Origin: Branchiostoma floridae
Lineage: Eukaryota; Chordata; Leptocardii; Amphioxiformes; Branchiostomatidae
NCBI RefSeq assembly: GCF_000003815.2
Contig: NC_049984.1
Span: forward strand, 25,493,330 to 25,557,329
DNA: 64,000 bases
Reading direction: 5' to 3'
The notes under the pieces were generated by a model. That model was not told the origin of the DNA, searched no databases, and saw nothing but the letters and a program-made list of their open reading frames with translations. Positions 13,993-26,100 of this stretch are shown piece after piece. The position numbers were made by a program, and so were the translations under genes. The first letter of the stretch is position 1. Every line of letters begins with the position of its first letter.

Positions 13993-14955
13993 CCCTCAAA
14001 CCACCGTAGCTTTTTTGTGACGTAGATTACCGTATGGGGTCAAAACTGACCCCAAAACGTTTTGTACAAATACAGTTTTTTGTGTGAATCTTTTTGTGAT
14101 TTGCATATATGTATAGTTTCATTAATCTATGTGGGACAATCTGACATAATTAGGTGAGTATATTTTTAGCTCATTATCATAATTTATGCAAAAGATCATG
14201 AGGACCACATTTTGCACCAATGCTATTCAGACCGGGAAGGAGGTTTTTTATGCCTGTACCAGCTTTAATGCCATATAGCGCCTGAATGGCTTATGCTAGG
14301 ACCACCAAACTTGGTAACTTTGTAGAAAATGTTGATAGCAAAGATTTTCAGCGAACAAATGATGTTCATCATTTCTCACGTTGCCATGGCAACGGAATTC
14401 TGACAGACAAATTTATTATGAAATTTTCTAATTTTGTATTAAACATTTAAGTTTTAAGGTTTTCTTGGCAAATAACAGTTGTTTATCACATCTTATAAAA
14501 TTCAACGTAAATTTCAGGACTCAATATTTATTATTTATGCTAATTTTGATGACGTCATCAGTCAAAATCCAAGATGGCGGCCGATATTACCTAGATGACG
14601 TCATAAATTCGTCATATAACGTGATAATGGCACAAAAGTTGCTACAATAATTTTGGCTTACATGTATATCATTCTCTGAAAATTTCTTGATCCTACCATA
14701 AGTAGTTTAGGTGTGGGTCGCAAAAGTTTGTTTAAAAAATTGCTGGGGTCAGTTTTGACCCCATTGGACCATGCATAAGCTTTCGAGGATATCTTAATCA
14801 ACAATGAATTAATCTCGGTAAAAACGTAGAAGAAGTTATAGGACATATACACAAACAAACTCCTGGAAGGAAATTTGTTTTCGACCAGAAATGACATAAT
14901 GACACTCATTGATATACGCCTGGGGTCAGTTTTGACCCCATACGGTGGTTTGAGG
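13993..14955. mobile_element. Non-autonomous DNA transposon, piggyBac-like ends
   Basis: A perfect 15-bp inverted pair is CCTCAAACCACCGTA (13994-14008) against 14941-14955. Subterminal GGGGTCAAAACTGACCCC palindromes follow on both sides and another copy sits near 14742. TTAA precedes the left end, but the right end lacks an intact TTAA. No transposase frame is visible. The piggyBac assignment is an inference from the TTAA and the end layout. Confidence 0.6.
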
Positions 14956-15042
14956 ATATTTGGTATTTGAGTAGTGGGGAGGAACGGAGGTGGTGTTTGA
15001 AAATGGTTCACCTGGACTTTTCGTCGGCACTGCAGCGGGGCG

Positions 15043-15070
15043 AGTGTGTGTGTGTGTGTGTGTGTGTGTG
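15043..15070. repeat. (GT)n microsatellite
   Basis: About 14 GT dinucleotides in a row. Confidence 0.95.
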
Positions 15071-15360
15071 GTTGCCAACAAGATAACTCTAGACGCTGTG
15101 GATCGTTTGCAATGATATTTGGTAGTTATTTAGGGGTAGGGAAACCGAAGGTCAAGTTCGATGATGGGCCTCCTGGTGACAAGTTGAGGTACTGCAGCAG
15201 AGCATCAAAGTTTGCGATAGACTTAGAATTATCCTCAAGTGGCGCCGGCAGCGTCACGTTTTTTGACTAGTGGATACGTCAGTGGTCAGTGGAGGAAAGG
15301 AGGCGTCATCATCAAGAATTGAAACCAAACCATAAAAAAAAACTTACCCTTAAATGCCCT

Positions 15361-15657
15361 GCTAGCTCATCCTACTACGCAGTGACATCCAACAGCCAAA
15401 CCGCCTGTCTGGATGTACCCTGCTCCTTCAACCGTCACTCTTAGTTCCTGTGGACTTCCCGCCCCCACCCCCCAAAAAACAGCCAGTCATAGAATAGCCT
15501 TTCAATTTTCAAAAGGGGTCTCACGTATATAAGGGTGAGCTCATTAATATCTATAAACAGGGCGATAAGTAACTAATAGTTACGGTTGAAAGAGCAGGGT
15601 ACATCCAGACAGGCGGTTTGGCCGTTGGATGTCCCTGCATAGGAGGATGTGCTAGCT
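15361..15657. repeat. Inverted-repeat element upstream of the polyamine oxidase gene
   Basis: Arms 15361-15426 and 15592-15657 are reverse complements at roughly 90% identity (shared core AACCGCCTGTCTGGATGTAC), with a spacer of about 165 bp. The spacer resembles, inverted, part of 21600-21700 (attaatgagct...gccct). It is probably a MITE. It ends about 220 bp before the PAO start codon, so it may contribute promoter sequence. Confidence 0.7.
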
Positions 15658-15875
15658 GTCTTGTCTGCAAGTAATACAATCGGACAGTACCAACAACTAC
15701 TGGGAACTACTTAGTACTACTTGTATTCGCGAGGACCTACAGTGTGTGCCTCGTCTGTCACGTGATTGGTTCGCTATTGCGACACTCATATGCATACATT
15801 ATGCACACACAAAGTTCCAGACCAACAGGTGGCATTCTTAAAAGTTGGAGAGGCAACAGTCAATACGCCACCACC

Positions 15876-18800
15876 ATGCGCTCCTTGTGGTCAACAATAG
15901 CGGTGCCCCTTCTCCTACTACTATCCGTCTGTAGAGGCGAAACGGTAAGTGTATTTTGAAAATTGAGCGTTGTGTATAAAGCTTAAGGTACCGCTGACGT
16001 GGCAAGGTGATCGTGTGGTTACTGACTAAGAATCTAACGCCGGTTTGGGGTTCCCTAGCCCTAGCAGCCCACCTCCAGTACACTATTGGAAAATGCGCCT
16101 TACACCTATTTTCGTGCTCCATTATGGTGAAAAGATGGGCATTGCTACTGCTGCTGACACAACGTGTATGTCGTCGGGTGTGGCGTAACTGGTAGAGCGT
16201 TCGGCTCGGAATCTATGGGTTCTGAGTTCGATTCCCACCGTGCCCCCGACGAAGTGCCCTTGGGAAAGGCACTTTACACGACTTTCCTTCTGTCTGTACC
16301 GTGTATGTGGCATTGTTGATATAGGTTACAAAAACTTGAGTGCAGTGCCACATCGTCCTCGTCTGTCCAAAAGCAAATGAAAAAAAAGTGTATGTCCTAT
16401 TCTAGTCATTCGATAGTTCGCATAACTCTACATAAGGCCACAGCACGTAAATTTTATGGATGACATCATCGCATTCATTAATTTTCGTTTGCTACAGCTG
16501 GAATGACAGCCTTATGGTAGTTGTGATGTCACGTTAATTTTGTTATATTATTTATTATTTATTCCTTCAAATGTTTTAACGACGTTTATGGTGTTTATTT
16601 TGAAAATCTAGCCATCTTTTTGTTGTTTTTTTGCGCCATCTCATTATTTTTGCACTCTGCATAGGATGTCATCCATAGAATTTACTTGCTGTGGCTTATA
16701 AGCCAAACAATCACAGGAAGATTTTGAGGACTAAGAGGCTGAGGAATCTGATCTAAGTGTATATGTTGGGTAAGCGTGGGAAAATAGAACATTGGACATA
16801 CAAGACTGAAGGTATTTTTGCTCTGTATGTAAGGCATATGTTTGATTCGTGGCAGGAAGAACACTTTAAGATAACACTTATGCAAATTAAGATTTAATCT
16901 GCATACTTAACTTGAAAATTACATAATCACTTAGTGGCAAAGTAGAAATGTGCCAATAAACAATAATGATAAGTAATGAAAACTGCCATGTGTAGATTAA
17001 GTAAATCTGAAGTGTTTTAATACTTCAAATAACTAGATTTTTGACAACTGCTACAACTGTCAAAATCCGCAATATCACTGTGGTTAAGTAACATGATCCA
17101 CCTAGTTACGGGGTGTTGCTGAGATATATATATAAATAGATAGTCTATTCGTCACAATTGGGTTCTTACTTATTTGTGGTAGACAAGGATGGGAGAAAAT
17201 AGCTTTCATGAAAGTCTGCACCTTCGGTTAATCTATTTTCTGTTGATTGGCATCTTAACATACATGTACAGGTGCAGACCAAAGTGTTGGTCCTAGGTGC
17301 CGGGATGGCGGGAATATCGGCCGCACGTAGCCTCAACCAGAGCGGCCTGACCGACTTCGTCATCCTCGAAGGTACCGGCCGTGTCGGGGGCCGAGTTTTC
17401 GAAGCTCAGTTCGGCGGAAGGACAATCGAACTCGGTGCGAGATGGGTTACAGGCATCTCCGATGACAACCCGGTATGGGCGATGGTCAAGAGTTATAACA
17501 TGACTGGGATCGTTAGCAACAGGGCCAACACGAAGGTACGGAACAGCTCTGGTCACGATGTGACTGCTCAGGTTTTCAGCGTGGTCGCTTCCTTTGGCGA
17601 AATACCAAGGGCCGTCCATGACTTAGCTGTGCAGAGAAACGCAACCGGACAACCCGATATGCCGCTACGAGCTGCCCTGCGGTTGAACGGTTGGAACCCA
17701 ACATCGTACTTGGAGAAAACCTTTGAGCACGCCTTCTACGATATTGGTTATGGAGAAAAGCCAGATGTGTTATCTTTGCTGAGATCACAGCTTAACCCGA
17801 CAACAGAAATGTTCGGCAGCGAATTGTACTCTATCACAGACCCGCGAGGATATGTCTACATCATCGAACGAATGGCAGAAAGCTTCCTCGCAGAAAATGA
17901 CCAACGGATGAAGCTCAACAAAACTGTTACCACGATCCAATGGAGTGACGATGGTGTGACTGCTGTCACGAACGATGGCTCTACGTACACCGCCGACTTT
18001 GCAATCGTGACCTTCAGCATGGGGGTTCTACAGGGCAACTCCGTCCAGTTCGTCCCGGGTCTGCCCGACTGGAAACGCGAAGCCATCTCTCGGGTTCGCA
18101 TGGTCTTGTACACGAAGATCTACATGAAATTTCCATCTAAATTCTGGGACGACGAGGAAGAGATTTGGTACGCTGGAGAGCGCAGGGGCTACTACACCGT
18201 TTGGCAGAACATGGAGGCACCAGGCTTGTTTCCTTCGGGTTCTCACATCATTCTTGGTAAGTCCGATACCAAGGAAGTAGAGCTGTCTAGCGCATTAATT
18301 GTTAGCGTGGCGAATCTAATGACATGCTGCTGACTTAAGCTAAGGGCACAACCCGCCGTACGTGCAAATACGTGCTGTGTACGTGCCAAAGGCGTGGGCA
18401 ATCTTTTGGGATCCGGAAGTGGCAAGTACCACCTCATTACGTACTCGTAGGGAATCCGACGGATTTGGAGCACGCAGACACGCCGTAGAACTTAACGTGC
18501 AGGCAAAACTTTGTGTGCCACCGGGCTGCGAATTCGCCCCCCGTACGTGTCAGTACGGGCGACGCGCCTGCCCTGTACCGCCTGAACGTTTTCAGAAATA
18601 CGTGGCGAACGTGGCCTCCTAAAAAAAACGTACGGACAAATGACACGTGCGGTGGGTTGTGCCCTTAGGTTAACCGATAATGTGTTCTCACAATATGTCA
18701 ATGGCAACTGAAGCCCTAAATTGATTTAGATATGATAGTAGGCTAAGTTAACCAAGTGACAATTTTTTCTTACAGTGACAGTTATAGGCGAGGAGGCACG

Positions 18801-19305
18801 ACGTGTGGAGGCCCAGTCTGACCAAGCAACTCAGGCCGAAGTCATGGCTGTCCTCCGCACCATGTACGGAGCCGGCATCCCCGACCCTACAGACATCCTG
18901 GTGCCGAGATGGGAACAGGACCCGTTCTTCCGCGGCAGCTACGCCAACTGGGGAGTCGGCATCAATGATGAGGAGCTGCGCAAGCTGCAAGCTCCTGTCG
19001 ACGGGCGTCTTTTCTTAGCAGGAGACGGGACGGGGCCGCACTACGGCTTACTACAGGGTGCCTTCTTCGAAGGAGCAAGAGTAGCTGACTCCATCGCGAC
19101 GTGTGTGGGAGGAGGCCGGTGTGGGAAGGAGTACCAGCCGCCCCGCCGGGGTTGTACCTGTCCCACTGCAGACAACTTCGACAGCCAGGCCACGGTAGAC
19201 AACGGGTCCTGCATGTACACCAGTGGCGAAGACAGCATCATGCCGTTTTCAATCTCATTCTATCTTCTGATTTTCGCAGCGTTTACATACAATTATATGG
19301 AGTAA
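15876..19305 (+). CDS. Secreted or membrane-anchored polyamine oxidase (FAD amine oxidase)
   Basis: Three exons, 15876-15944, 17272-18256 and 18776-19305, give a 527-aa flavin amine oxidase. All borders are GT/AG, and a Kozak-like CCACCATGC marks the start. Residues 1-20 form a signal peptide (MRSLWSTIAVPLLLLLSVC). The dinucleotide-binding motif VLGAGMAGISAARSL lies at about residues 29-43, followed by the second FAD motif GRVGGRV. The C-terminal FAD-binding segment LFLAGDGTGPHYGLLQGA is intact. Family members oxidise spermine or spermidine derivatives and release hydrogen peroxide. The layout (secreted, about 500 aa) resembles apoplastic plant PAO and lancelet PAO-like genes more than the peroxisomal form, because no PTS1 is present. 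The last 20 residues are hydrophobic after a Cys-rich segment (CTCPTADNFDSQATVDNGSC), which suggests a GPI signal or membrane tail. Confidence 0.93.
16177..16320 (+). repeat. tRNA-derived SINE
   Basis: The head looks like a tRNA: box-A-like TGGCGTAACTGGTAGAGCG, box-B GAGTTCGATTCCC. It is followed by a non-tRNA body with GTGCCCTTGGGAAAGGCAC. The same body is found in reverse at 31255-31405. It lies in PAO intron 1. Confidence 0.75.
16321..17271 (+). other. Remainder of PAO intron 1
   Basis: AT-rich intron sequence. A pair of ATGACATC/GATGTCAT segments (16459 and 16668) with flanking CTGTGGC...GCCACAG stretches (about 16437 and 16689) marks another weak inverted repeat of about 260 bp. Nothing coding was found. 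Confidence 0.5.
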
Positions 19306-19984
19306 GTTAGTCAGGTTTTTTTTTACGAAATTAGTTTACATTTCATTTGTGCAAACTCGATTCAGCGAGGATCAACAGCACAGTCAGTTACTTTAAACAA
19401 TATTTATGAAACCTTACTAATAGCCAGAATATACCAATGGCCGAAAATGACTAAGTTAAATTTTATTTTCAGCCTTTAGTTAACAAAAAATTGGCCAATG
19501 ACCCACCTAATCCTCGGTGTATATTGTGTCATAGGGACTGGTTATTTGCTTTATAACCACAGAATAGATTAGCGGAGTGAGCGTAGCGAAGGAGGTGATT
19601 TTATTTCACGTAATCATCATATAGCCTATCCAAACTAGCCCGTATGAAACATACAGCAATGTCCTTTGTGACGTATAGATCCATTGATATTAATTCATAG
19701 ATTCATTCGTCGATTTTTTTAGAAATGCATAGGAAATTACATTTGCCCTTTTGATCTATAAGGAGATTACAGATTTTTGGTTTGAAAACAGAACTTCCAC
19801 AGAAAACATTCGTAACATCGCAATCTTGGCTTGTCGAATCACTTTCCACTGTACTGTATGCAGGATCATTCCTCCCTGCTGAGTCTGATCATGCCTCCCT
19901 CTTGACTTGTGTGTCATCATAATTGGTCAATGTTCTGTACCAACCGGTATGATGCAGCGTTCGGGTAACTATAAGACCAACGAC
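19306..19984. other. Intergenic, no gene seen
   Basis: PAO 3' flank. No AATAAA was spotted close to the stop. Nothing else was recognised before the tandem array. Confidence 0.4.
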
Positions 19985-21265
19985 AGAATTTCATGGTAAC
20001 ACACGTTGCGAGAAAGCAGAAAGCAATTTGAGTGCTAAAAATTATTTCGTTATCTTTCTACAAGGCTCGAAAGCGAATGAAAGCTAAGGGTAACTGCTAA
20101 GCGAACTCTTCGGTAACCAAAAAGCTACCCCATACGATGGAACTTTCGTAATGTTAAACAAAGTGTGCGTTACTTTTATCACTTGAATTTCATAATAAAA
20201 CACGTGACGATAAGGCAGAAAGCAAATTGAGTGCTACAAATTACTTCCTTACTTGTCTACAAGGCTCGAAAGCGAATGAAGGTTCCTCTTCGAGAAACCG
20301 CTAAGCGAACCCTTCGGTAACCGTAAAGCGACCCCATACGATGGAACTTCCAGAATCTAAAACAAAGTGTGCGTTACTTTTATCACTTGAATTTGATGGT
20401 AAAACAGGTGGTAAGAAGGCAGAAAGCAATTTGAGTGCTAAATATTGCTTCGTTACTTTTCTACAAGGCTCGAAATCGAATGAAGGTTCCCCTTCGGGAA
20501 ACCGCTAAGCGAAATTTTCGATAATAATCAAAGCGACCCCATACGATTGAACGTCCAGAATCTTAAACAAAGTGTGCGTTACTTTTATCACTTGACTTTC
20601 ATTGTGAAACACCTTGCCAGAATGCAGAAAGCAATTTGAGTGCTAAAAATTACTTCGTTACTTTTCTACAAGGCTCGAAAGCGAATGAAGATTCCCCTTC
20701 GGGTAACCGCTAAGCGAACCCTTCGGTAACCGCAAAGCAACCCCATATGATGGAACTTCCAGAATCATTAACAAAGTGTGCGTTACTTTGATCACTTGAA
20801 TGTCATAGTAAAACCCGTGACGATTAGGCAGAAAGCAATTTGAGTGCTAAAAATTACTTCGCTACCTTTCTACAAGGCTTGAAATCGAATGAAGGCTCGC
20901 CTTCCGTAACCGCTAAGCGAACCCTTCGGTAACCGCAAAGCGACTCCATACGATGGAACTGCCGGGATCTTAAACCAAGTGTGTGTTACTTTTATCACGG
21001 AGGCTCGACAGCGAATGAAGGTTACCCTTCGGGTAACAGCTAACTAAGCGAACCCTTCGGTAACCAAAAAGCGACCCCATACAATGGAACTTCCAGAATC
21101 TTAAACAAAGTTTGCGCGTCACTTTGACCACTTGAATTTCATAGTAAATAATTCTAACAAATGAACTTCATAGTAAGACATGTGGCGAGATGGCAGAAAG
21201 CAATTTGAGTGCTAAAAATCACTTTGTTATTAATTACTTTTCTACAAGGCTCGAAATCAAAAGAA
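19985..21265. repeat. Tandem array, unit about 204 bp, seven copies
   Basis: The marker CAAGGCTCGAAA recurs at about 20061, 20260, 20464, 20669, 20873, 20998 (unit shortened) and 21245, a period of 199-205 bp. Each unit holds GCAGAAAGCAATTTGAGTGC, a CTTCGG-containing hairpin block, CCCCATACGATGGAAC and AAAGTGTGCGTTAC. There is no open frame through the array. It looks like a satellite-type minor array rather than a gene. Confidence 0.9.
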
Positions 21266-22757
21266 GGTTAATGAGGTTGGTAGATCATAGGATATAACAG
21301 TTTTCTTTTACACAACCAGTTTATCTCACCTGCTGACGTTTCGATGTCTGCTTCTTGCCGCCATATGTAGCCGGGACGAAGGGGGGTACAAGCTCAGCCA
21401 CGTTTGGGATAGTGTTCTTGCCGCAAAAGCGCCGCCTACGTCGGCTACATACAGCGGCAAGAAGCAGAACTCCAGTTAGAAGATGATCCGTCAACCCCTC
21501 CCGAGATCCCCTTCGAAAAGCACGCACGAATTTCTGCGGAATTTCGGAAATTTCATTCTCCTACAGCAGAGTACCGTCAGTCATTTATTCCTGACTGTAC
21601 TCTGCTTTCCTTCCCTTTTGCCGGCGGTATTACCCGCCCTACTTATTACATATTAATGAGCTTGCCCTTATATGGGCAGTCAGCCGTTGGGGATCGGGCG
21701 TTGGCATGGTGAGCAAACAAAGTCATGGTAATACGTAACATGATTGGCTGATAGCTTCCCAGCGGCCTTTGCGAGACAGCTTCCGACAAAATGAAGCCCA
21801 AGGAAGGCCTGTTCTCTGATTGGTTGACAGCTTGTTTGTGGCGACAATCATAATACCCGTAGGTAGGCCCTGGGACAGCAGGGCCCCATAAGGTAGTGCC
21901 GTTGGGGACCGGGCGTTAGGAGGATGGGAAATTTTTGCCAATCGGATATATACTTAACAGTAAGCCTAACATTTCTCTCTTTTTTAGTTAAATTTGGCAT
22001 ATTTTTTATTATTCTAACATGAAATGCAGTGTATTCATAAACTGTCCTCATGAAGTATGCAAATTAGCATGATTGGCAATTAATTATGAAAGGCAACTCT
22101 GAAGCTATCTACATTCCAAATATCATGAAGATCCGTCAACCCATTCCCGGGTTATTCCCTCTATAAAGTGATGATGCAACTAAAAATTCCTGACATGCCT
22201 GTTGAAAAAATCCTGACATGCCTGCGCAATTTGGGGAATTCTTGTCAAACGGACGCACACTGTACTATTAGGCTAGCCCCTGAGGCGTCGCCAAAAACTG
22301 TCATCGACGGGATCATCCGACAGTGCGAGTTTACGCGTCGTAAAATCGGAAACGTTCCGATTTACGGCATTTGCCTTGGGGGAAACAAACTTGTCACTTC
22401 CGGGTTGTGGACACGTCGAGTGTTCCTCCGTTTCCTGGATGGGGGGCGGAAATCCAACATGTGAGACTTGGACGTGACGGTCTACAGAACCAGCTGAAGT
22501 CAGGTTCAAGTTCAAGTTCAAGTAAAGTCTCCCCAAGTCTGTCGGCAGCTGTGGGCTTCAGTCATTTGAAAAGGCTTAGTATTTACAAGGATGTATAACG
22601 TCCTTGGTATTTAGCTGCATAAACATGCAACGATAGACATAGAGTACCACAAATCTCAGTACTGAGACTTATCTTAAAAATCGCCATTTATACAACTAGC
22701 AGGTACTTATTCTTGATCTTCTACATTATATGTTTACTTAGTGATTATTACTGGTAG
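21266..22757. other. Intergenic, no supported gene
   Basis: Contains repeat-like blocks, including an inverted GCAAGAAGCAG/CTGCTTCTTGC pair near 21345-21466 and a related GGGGACCGGGCGTT direct repeat near 21690 and 21904. A 98-codon frame at 22168-22464 has no recognisable domain and is not called. Confidence 0.4.
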
Positions 22758-23045
22758 TTACCTTCGCAAAGAAGGTTATGTTTTGGGTAGCGTTTGTATG
22801 TATGTGTATAATGTATCATTGTATGTAACTGTTATATATGTTATGATGTATGTAACGTCACTATGTATTTATGTTTGTAGAAGACCAACATATTACTCGA
22901 GAATGCCTGCATGGATTGTATTGATATTCAGTATGTGGGTAAGGTCTTAATGAGACCAGGAAACGATTAGATTTTGGGCCTCCTAGCAGCCAGGTGTTAC
23001 GGTACTGCAGCGTAAATTCCTTGTTTGATATTTGGAGTTCTGAAC
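22758..23045 (+). repeat. Interspersed repeat (GAAGGTTATGTTTTGGGTAG family)
   Basis: Begins CCTTCGCAAAGAAGGTTATG and ends TTACGGTACTGCAGCG. The same order of motifs (GAAGGTTATGTTTT, TATGTGGGTA, GGGCCTCCTAGCAGC) recurs at 26336-26510, and in part at 13897 and 15095-15200. It is a dispersed family; its class is not determined. Confidence 0.65.
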
Positions 23046-23194
23046 TTGCTGCGGCTATGATTTTTTAGTCGGAGACAGGTCTTGATGCCGAGACAAAGTG
23101 GTATATGTTTGGGCGCCCTTAGTGGTTTTTTTATAAAGAGGACTGCAGTGATTTATACCTATTCTAATCACCCGTTACCAGTTGTGTGTCCCCC

Positions 23195-26100
23195 ATGAAC
23201 CCAGAGATGGACCCCTGCAGTGTTGTAGTGATGTTAGCAGGACTGGCAGCTCTGGCACACGGACTGACTCCAGGTGAGAGAGAGAACATGCAGCTGACAT
23301 ACATCTGCATATATTTATGTTTTCCTTCTTCTGTCAAACCAAGTATCGTTAGATGCAGTAAGTGTAGCCCCCATTTTTGTAATCATAGGTCTGCATTCGT
23401 CTTCTTGCATTAATCTCAAAGCAGATTGTATGGCAGCATAAGATAGCAGAGTATCAAAAGCTGGCAGAGGAGCGACGCCAGCTTAGGAGTGTGTTTCGCT
23501 ACTGGGCAAATGGACACCTTTTGGCTGACTACACTCCTTGGCCAGTTTAGTACTATCTTATGCCATCGTAAGATCTGCTTGGAGATAATAGGTCTGCAAA
23601 CTCTTGACTATAGGCTACAACTGTATAGCTACCAGAAATTACGACAGATTGCTCTAGCCTTTGTAGCAGACTCTCTGGGAGCTTGTATAAAGGCACCTTC
23701 TTACTAGTTAATACAGGGGCAGTGTAATCAACGATGGCTGGCAATCAGCGACCCAGTACAAAAAGAAATGACCAGCAAAACTATTATGAGCTGAAAAAAG
23801 CCTGCTACAGTGGATTAAAGATTGCTCAATGAAGTTCATGGATAAAAAATCTTGGGTCATGTTCCAGTCATAAAATTAAGAGTCACACAAATACGGACCG
23901 TATTACGGTCACTCAGTGATCACCATTTCAGGTACACTCTCACTGCATTCGCATCACACTTGCGTCCCTTTGTGGTTCGAAAGATACTCTTTTTCTTACT
24001 TTTTGTGTATTTTATTGTCTTTTAAGTCATACTTTTACCTATTACGTAATATCTAAATCATAAGAAATTGGAGAAAATAACAAAACAGTGACACAGTGAA
24101 CAAACCCCACAGTGACGCAAGCTTGACGCAAGTGCGGTGAGAGTGCATCTTTAGTGAGAACTGCCTGTTGTACAGGGGAAGTGTCCATTATAGCCGGGGG
24201 AGGGAAGCCTCACCAGGGAGAACATAAAGACATGGGTGACTGTGAGGACACGGCAGCCTCCATGGATGGATTCTTCCTGGACGCTCGCTTCAACTACCCG
24301 TGGGGACTAGTCTTCGACAAGTCAGATAACTCCATCTATGTGGCTGACTGTGTACGTAACAAACTTAATATTTAATTTAGGACTCTGTAAGTTCATCACT
24401 AGATTCTTAGTTGACTAGACTAGACCTGACTGGGATGATAGGCATGATCCCAGACAGTTGTTTCCATTGTTTATATAGTTCACCTTTAATGTTTAGCTGA
24501 TAGGTACAGCACCTATCAGGATAATGAGACTGTTTCTCTTCATCGTTGCATGGGACAGGATCTGTTTCCTTTCTTCCTTCCTAAATTCTTCCATCCCTCC
24601 TCCATTCTCTCTTTCCTTCACTTCTTCCTTCCTTTATGTACTTTTCATTCTTTCTTTTTCTTCCTTCACTCCTCCTTCCTTCCTCCTTTTACTTTCTTCC
24701 TTCACTCCTTCCCTCATTTACTCCTCCCTTCAATTCTTCCTCCCTCCCTCCTTCACTCCTTTGTCCCTCCCTCATTCACTTCTTCATTCACTCCTTCCCT
24801 TTATTCATTTTTTCACAGCTGCTCTTATCCAGGGTTAATTTTTTTAGTCTCCTGGCTTAGAGTCTATGTCCAAACCCTCCCAGAATATGGGCCGTTATGG
24901 TTATGAACTGAGAGAGTTAACTTTGTGTTACACAGACTACATGTAGCTCCAACCAGAATGTTTCTTTTCATTTCTCTTCAGGGCTGCCCAGATACTCCAC
25001 ACAGCAATGACAGGATCAGGAGAATATCTCTATCCGACAGTAAGTTGTCTTTAAAACTTTGACTCTACACCCTAGTTAGCTGTAGCCTGGGTACCATCCG
25101 ATTTCTACAGGGGCTCACTATAGCACTTGCTACACCTGTATTTATTTAGGGTAGAAATCGGATGGTACCCAGGCTAAGTTAGCTGTATCCCAAGACCATG
25201 GATTGTTAACTTCCTCGGCTGTGGAATTGTGACCACATCATTCTGTGAAGGGAACATCATGATATGAAATTCTTGATGGATAGAAAAGGTCACGTGTCTG
25301 TAAACTGGTTAAAGGAGTATGGTGGTTGCTTTTAATAGTCCTTGATTTAGAACCCTGCACCGCTGAGCAAAAGGGAAAAATTACAGTGAAACTAGGGCTG
25401 AAACTCTGTTAGGTTAAGGGTTAAGAGCACTGATGACAGGGCTCTTAAGACGGCCAGCACCCTTTTTTTAAAGCAAGGTCACAAGACCACTTACTACAAG
25501 GAGTGCTCATTCTTGAAATACACTGTGAACTTCCATCTGCACCCACTGATCTGCTACATTGTACATCGTCACTCTGACACTGGTTTTGATACCACTGGGA
25601 TTGAGGTTCGCGGTCACTCTGTCTGGACACTGTTTCCACTGTTACGGTCTGGACATACACAGTGTCTGGTCATGCTGATCCCTCGCTCTGCTTTGATCTC
25701 AGGAAGGGAGGGTCACAGTCACTGGCCAAAGCCCTCCCAATTTCACATACTGAGACTCAGCTCAAGTTTTGTGTTTGTATTGAAGGTTGGGTGACAACAA
25801 TAGCTGGTTCCACCCAGGGTAACCAGGATGGTTTTGGGAAAGATGCTCACTTTCACCATACAGCAGGTAGATCAATGCATCAATACTTTATTTGTTTATT
25901 AAACTGGAAAATGTTACAGTACAGTACAGTACACAGGCTGACTCTCATGCAGTATAGCTGAATTCTGAGAGTCAACAATATTGTAGAGATGAAAACAATT
26001 TTGAATATTTGAAATTATAAGTTAATATAAAAAAAATATTGTTGCAAATTTCAGAGCCTTTCTTGCAACACAAAGTCTTGTAATGTATGTTACTGTGATG

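Noticed and set aside
16177-16250. Functional tRNA gene
   Set aside because: Boxes A and B are present, but the stem pairing is poor and a repeated non-tRNA body follows; it is a SINE.
22168-22464. 98-codon intergenic frame
   Set aside because: No domain, no splice or promoter context, and repeat-like surroundings.
24524-24906. Overlapping 74-118-codon frames
   Set aside because: They arise from a (CTTCC/CTCC)n tract in an intron and contain almost only Phe, Ser, Pro and Leu.
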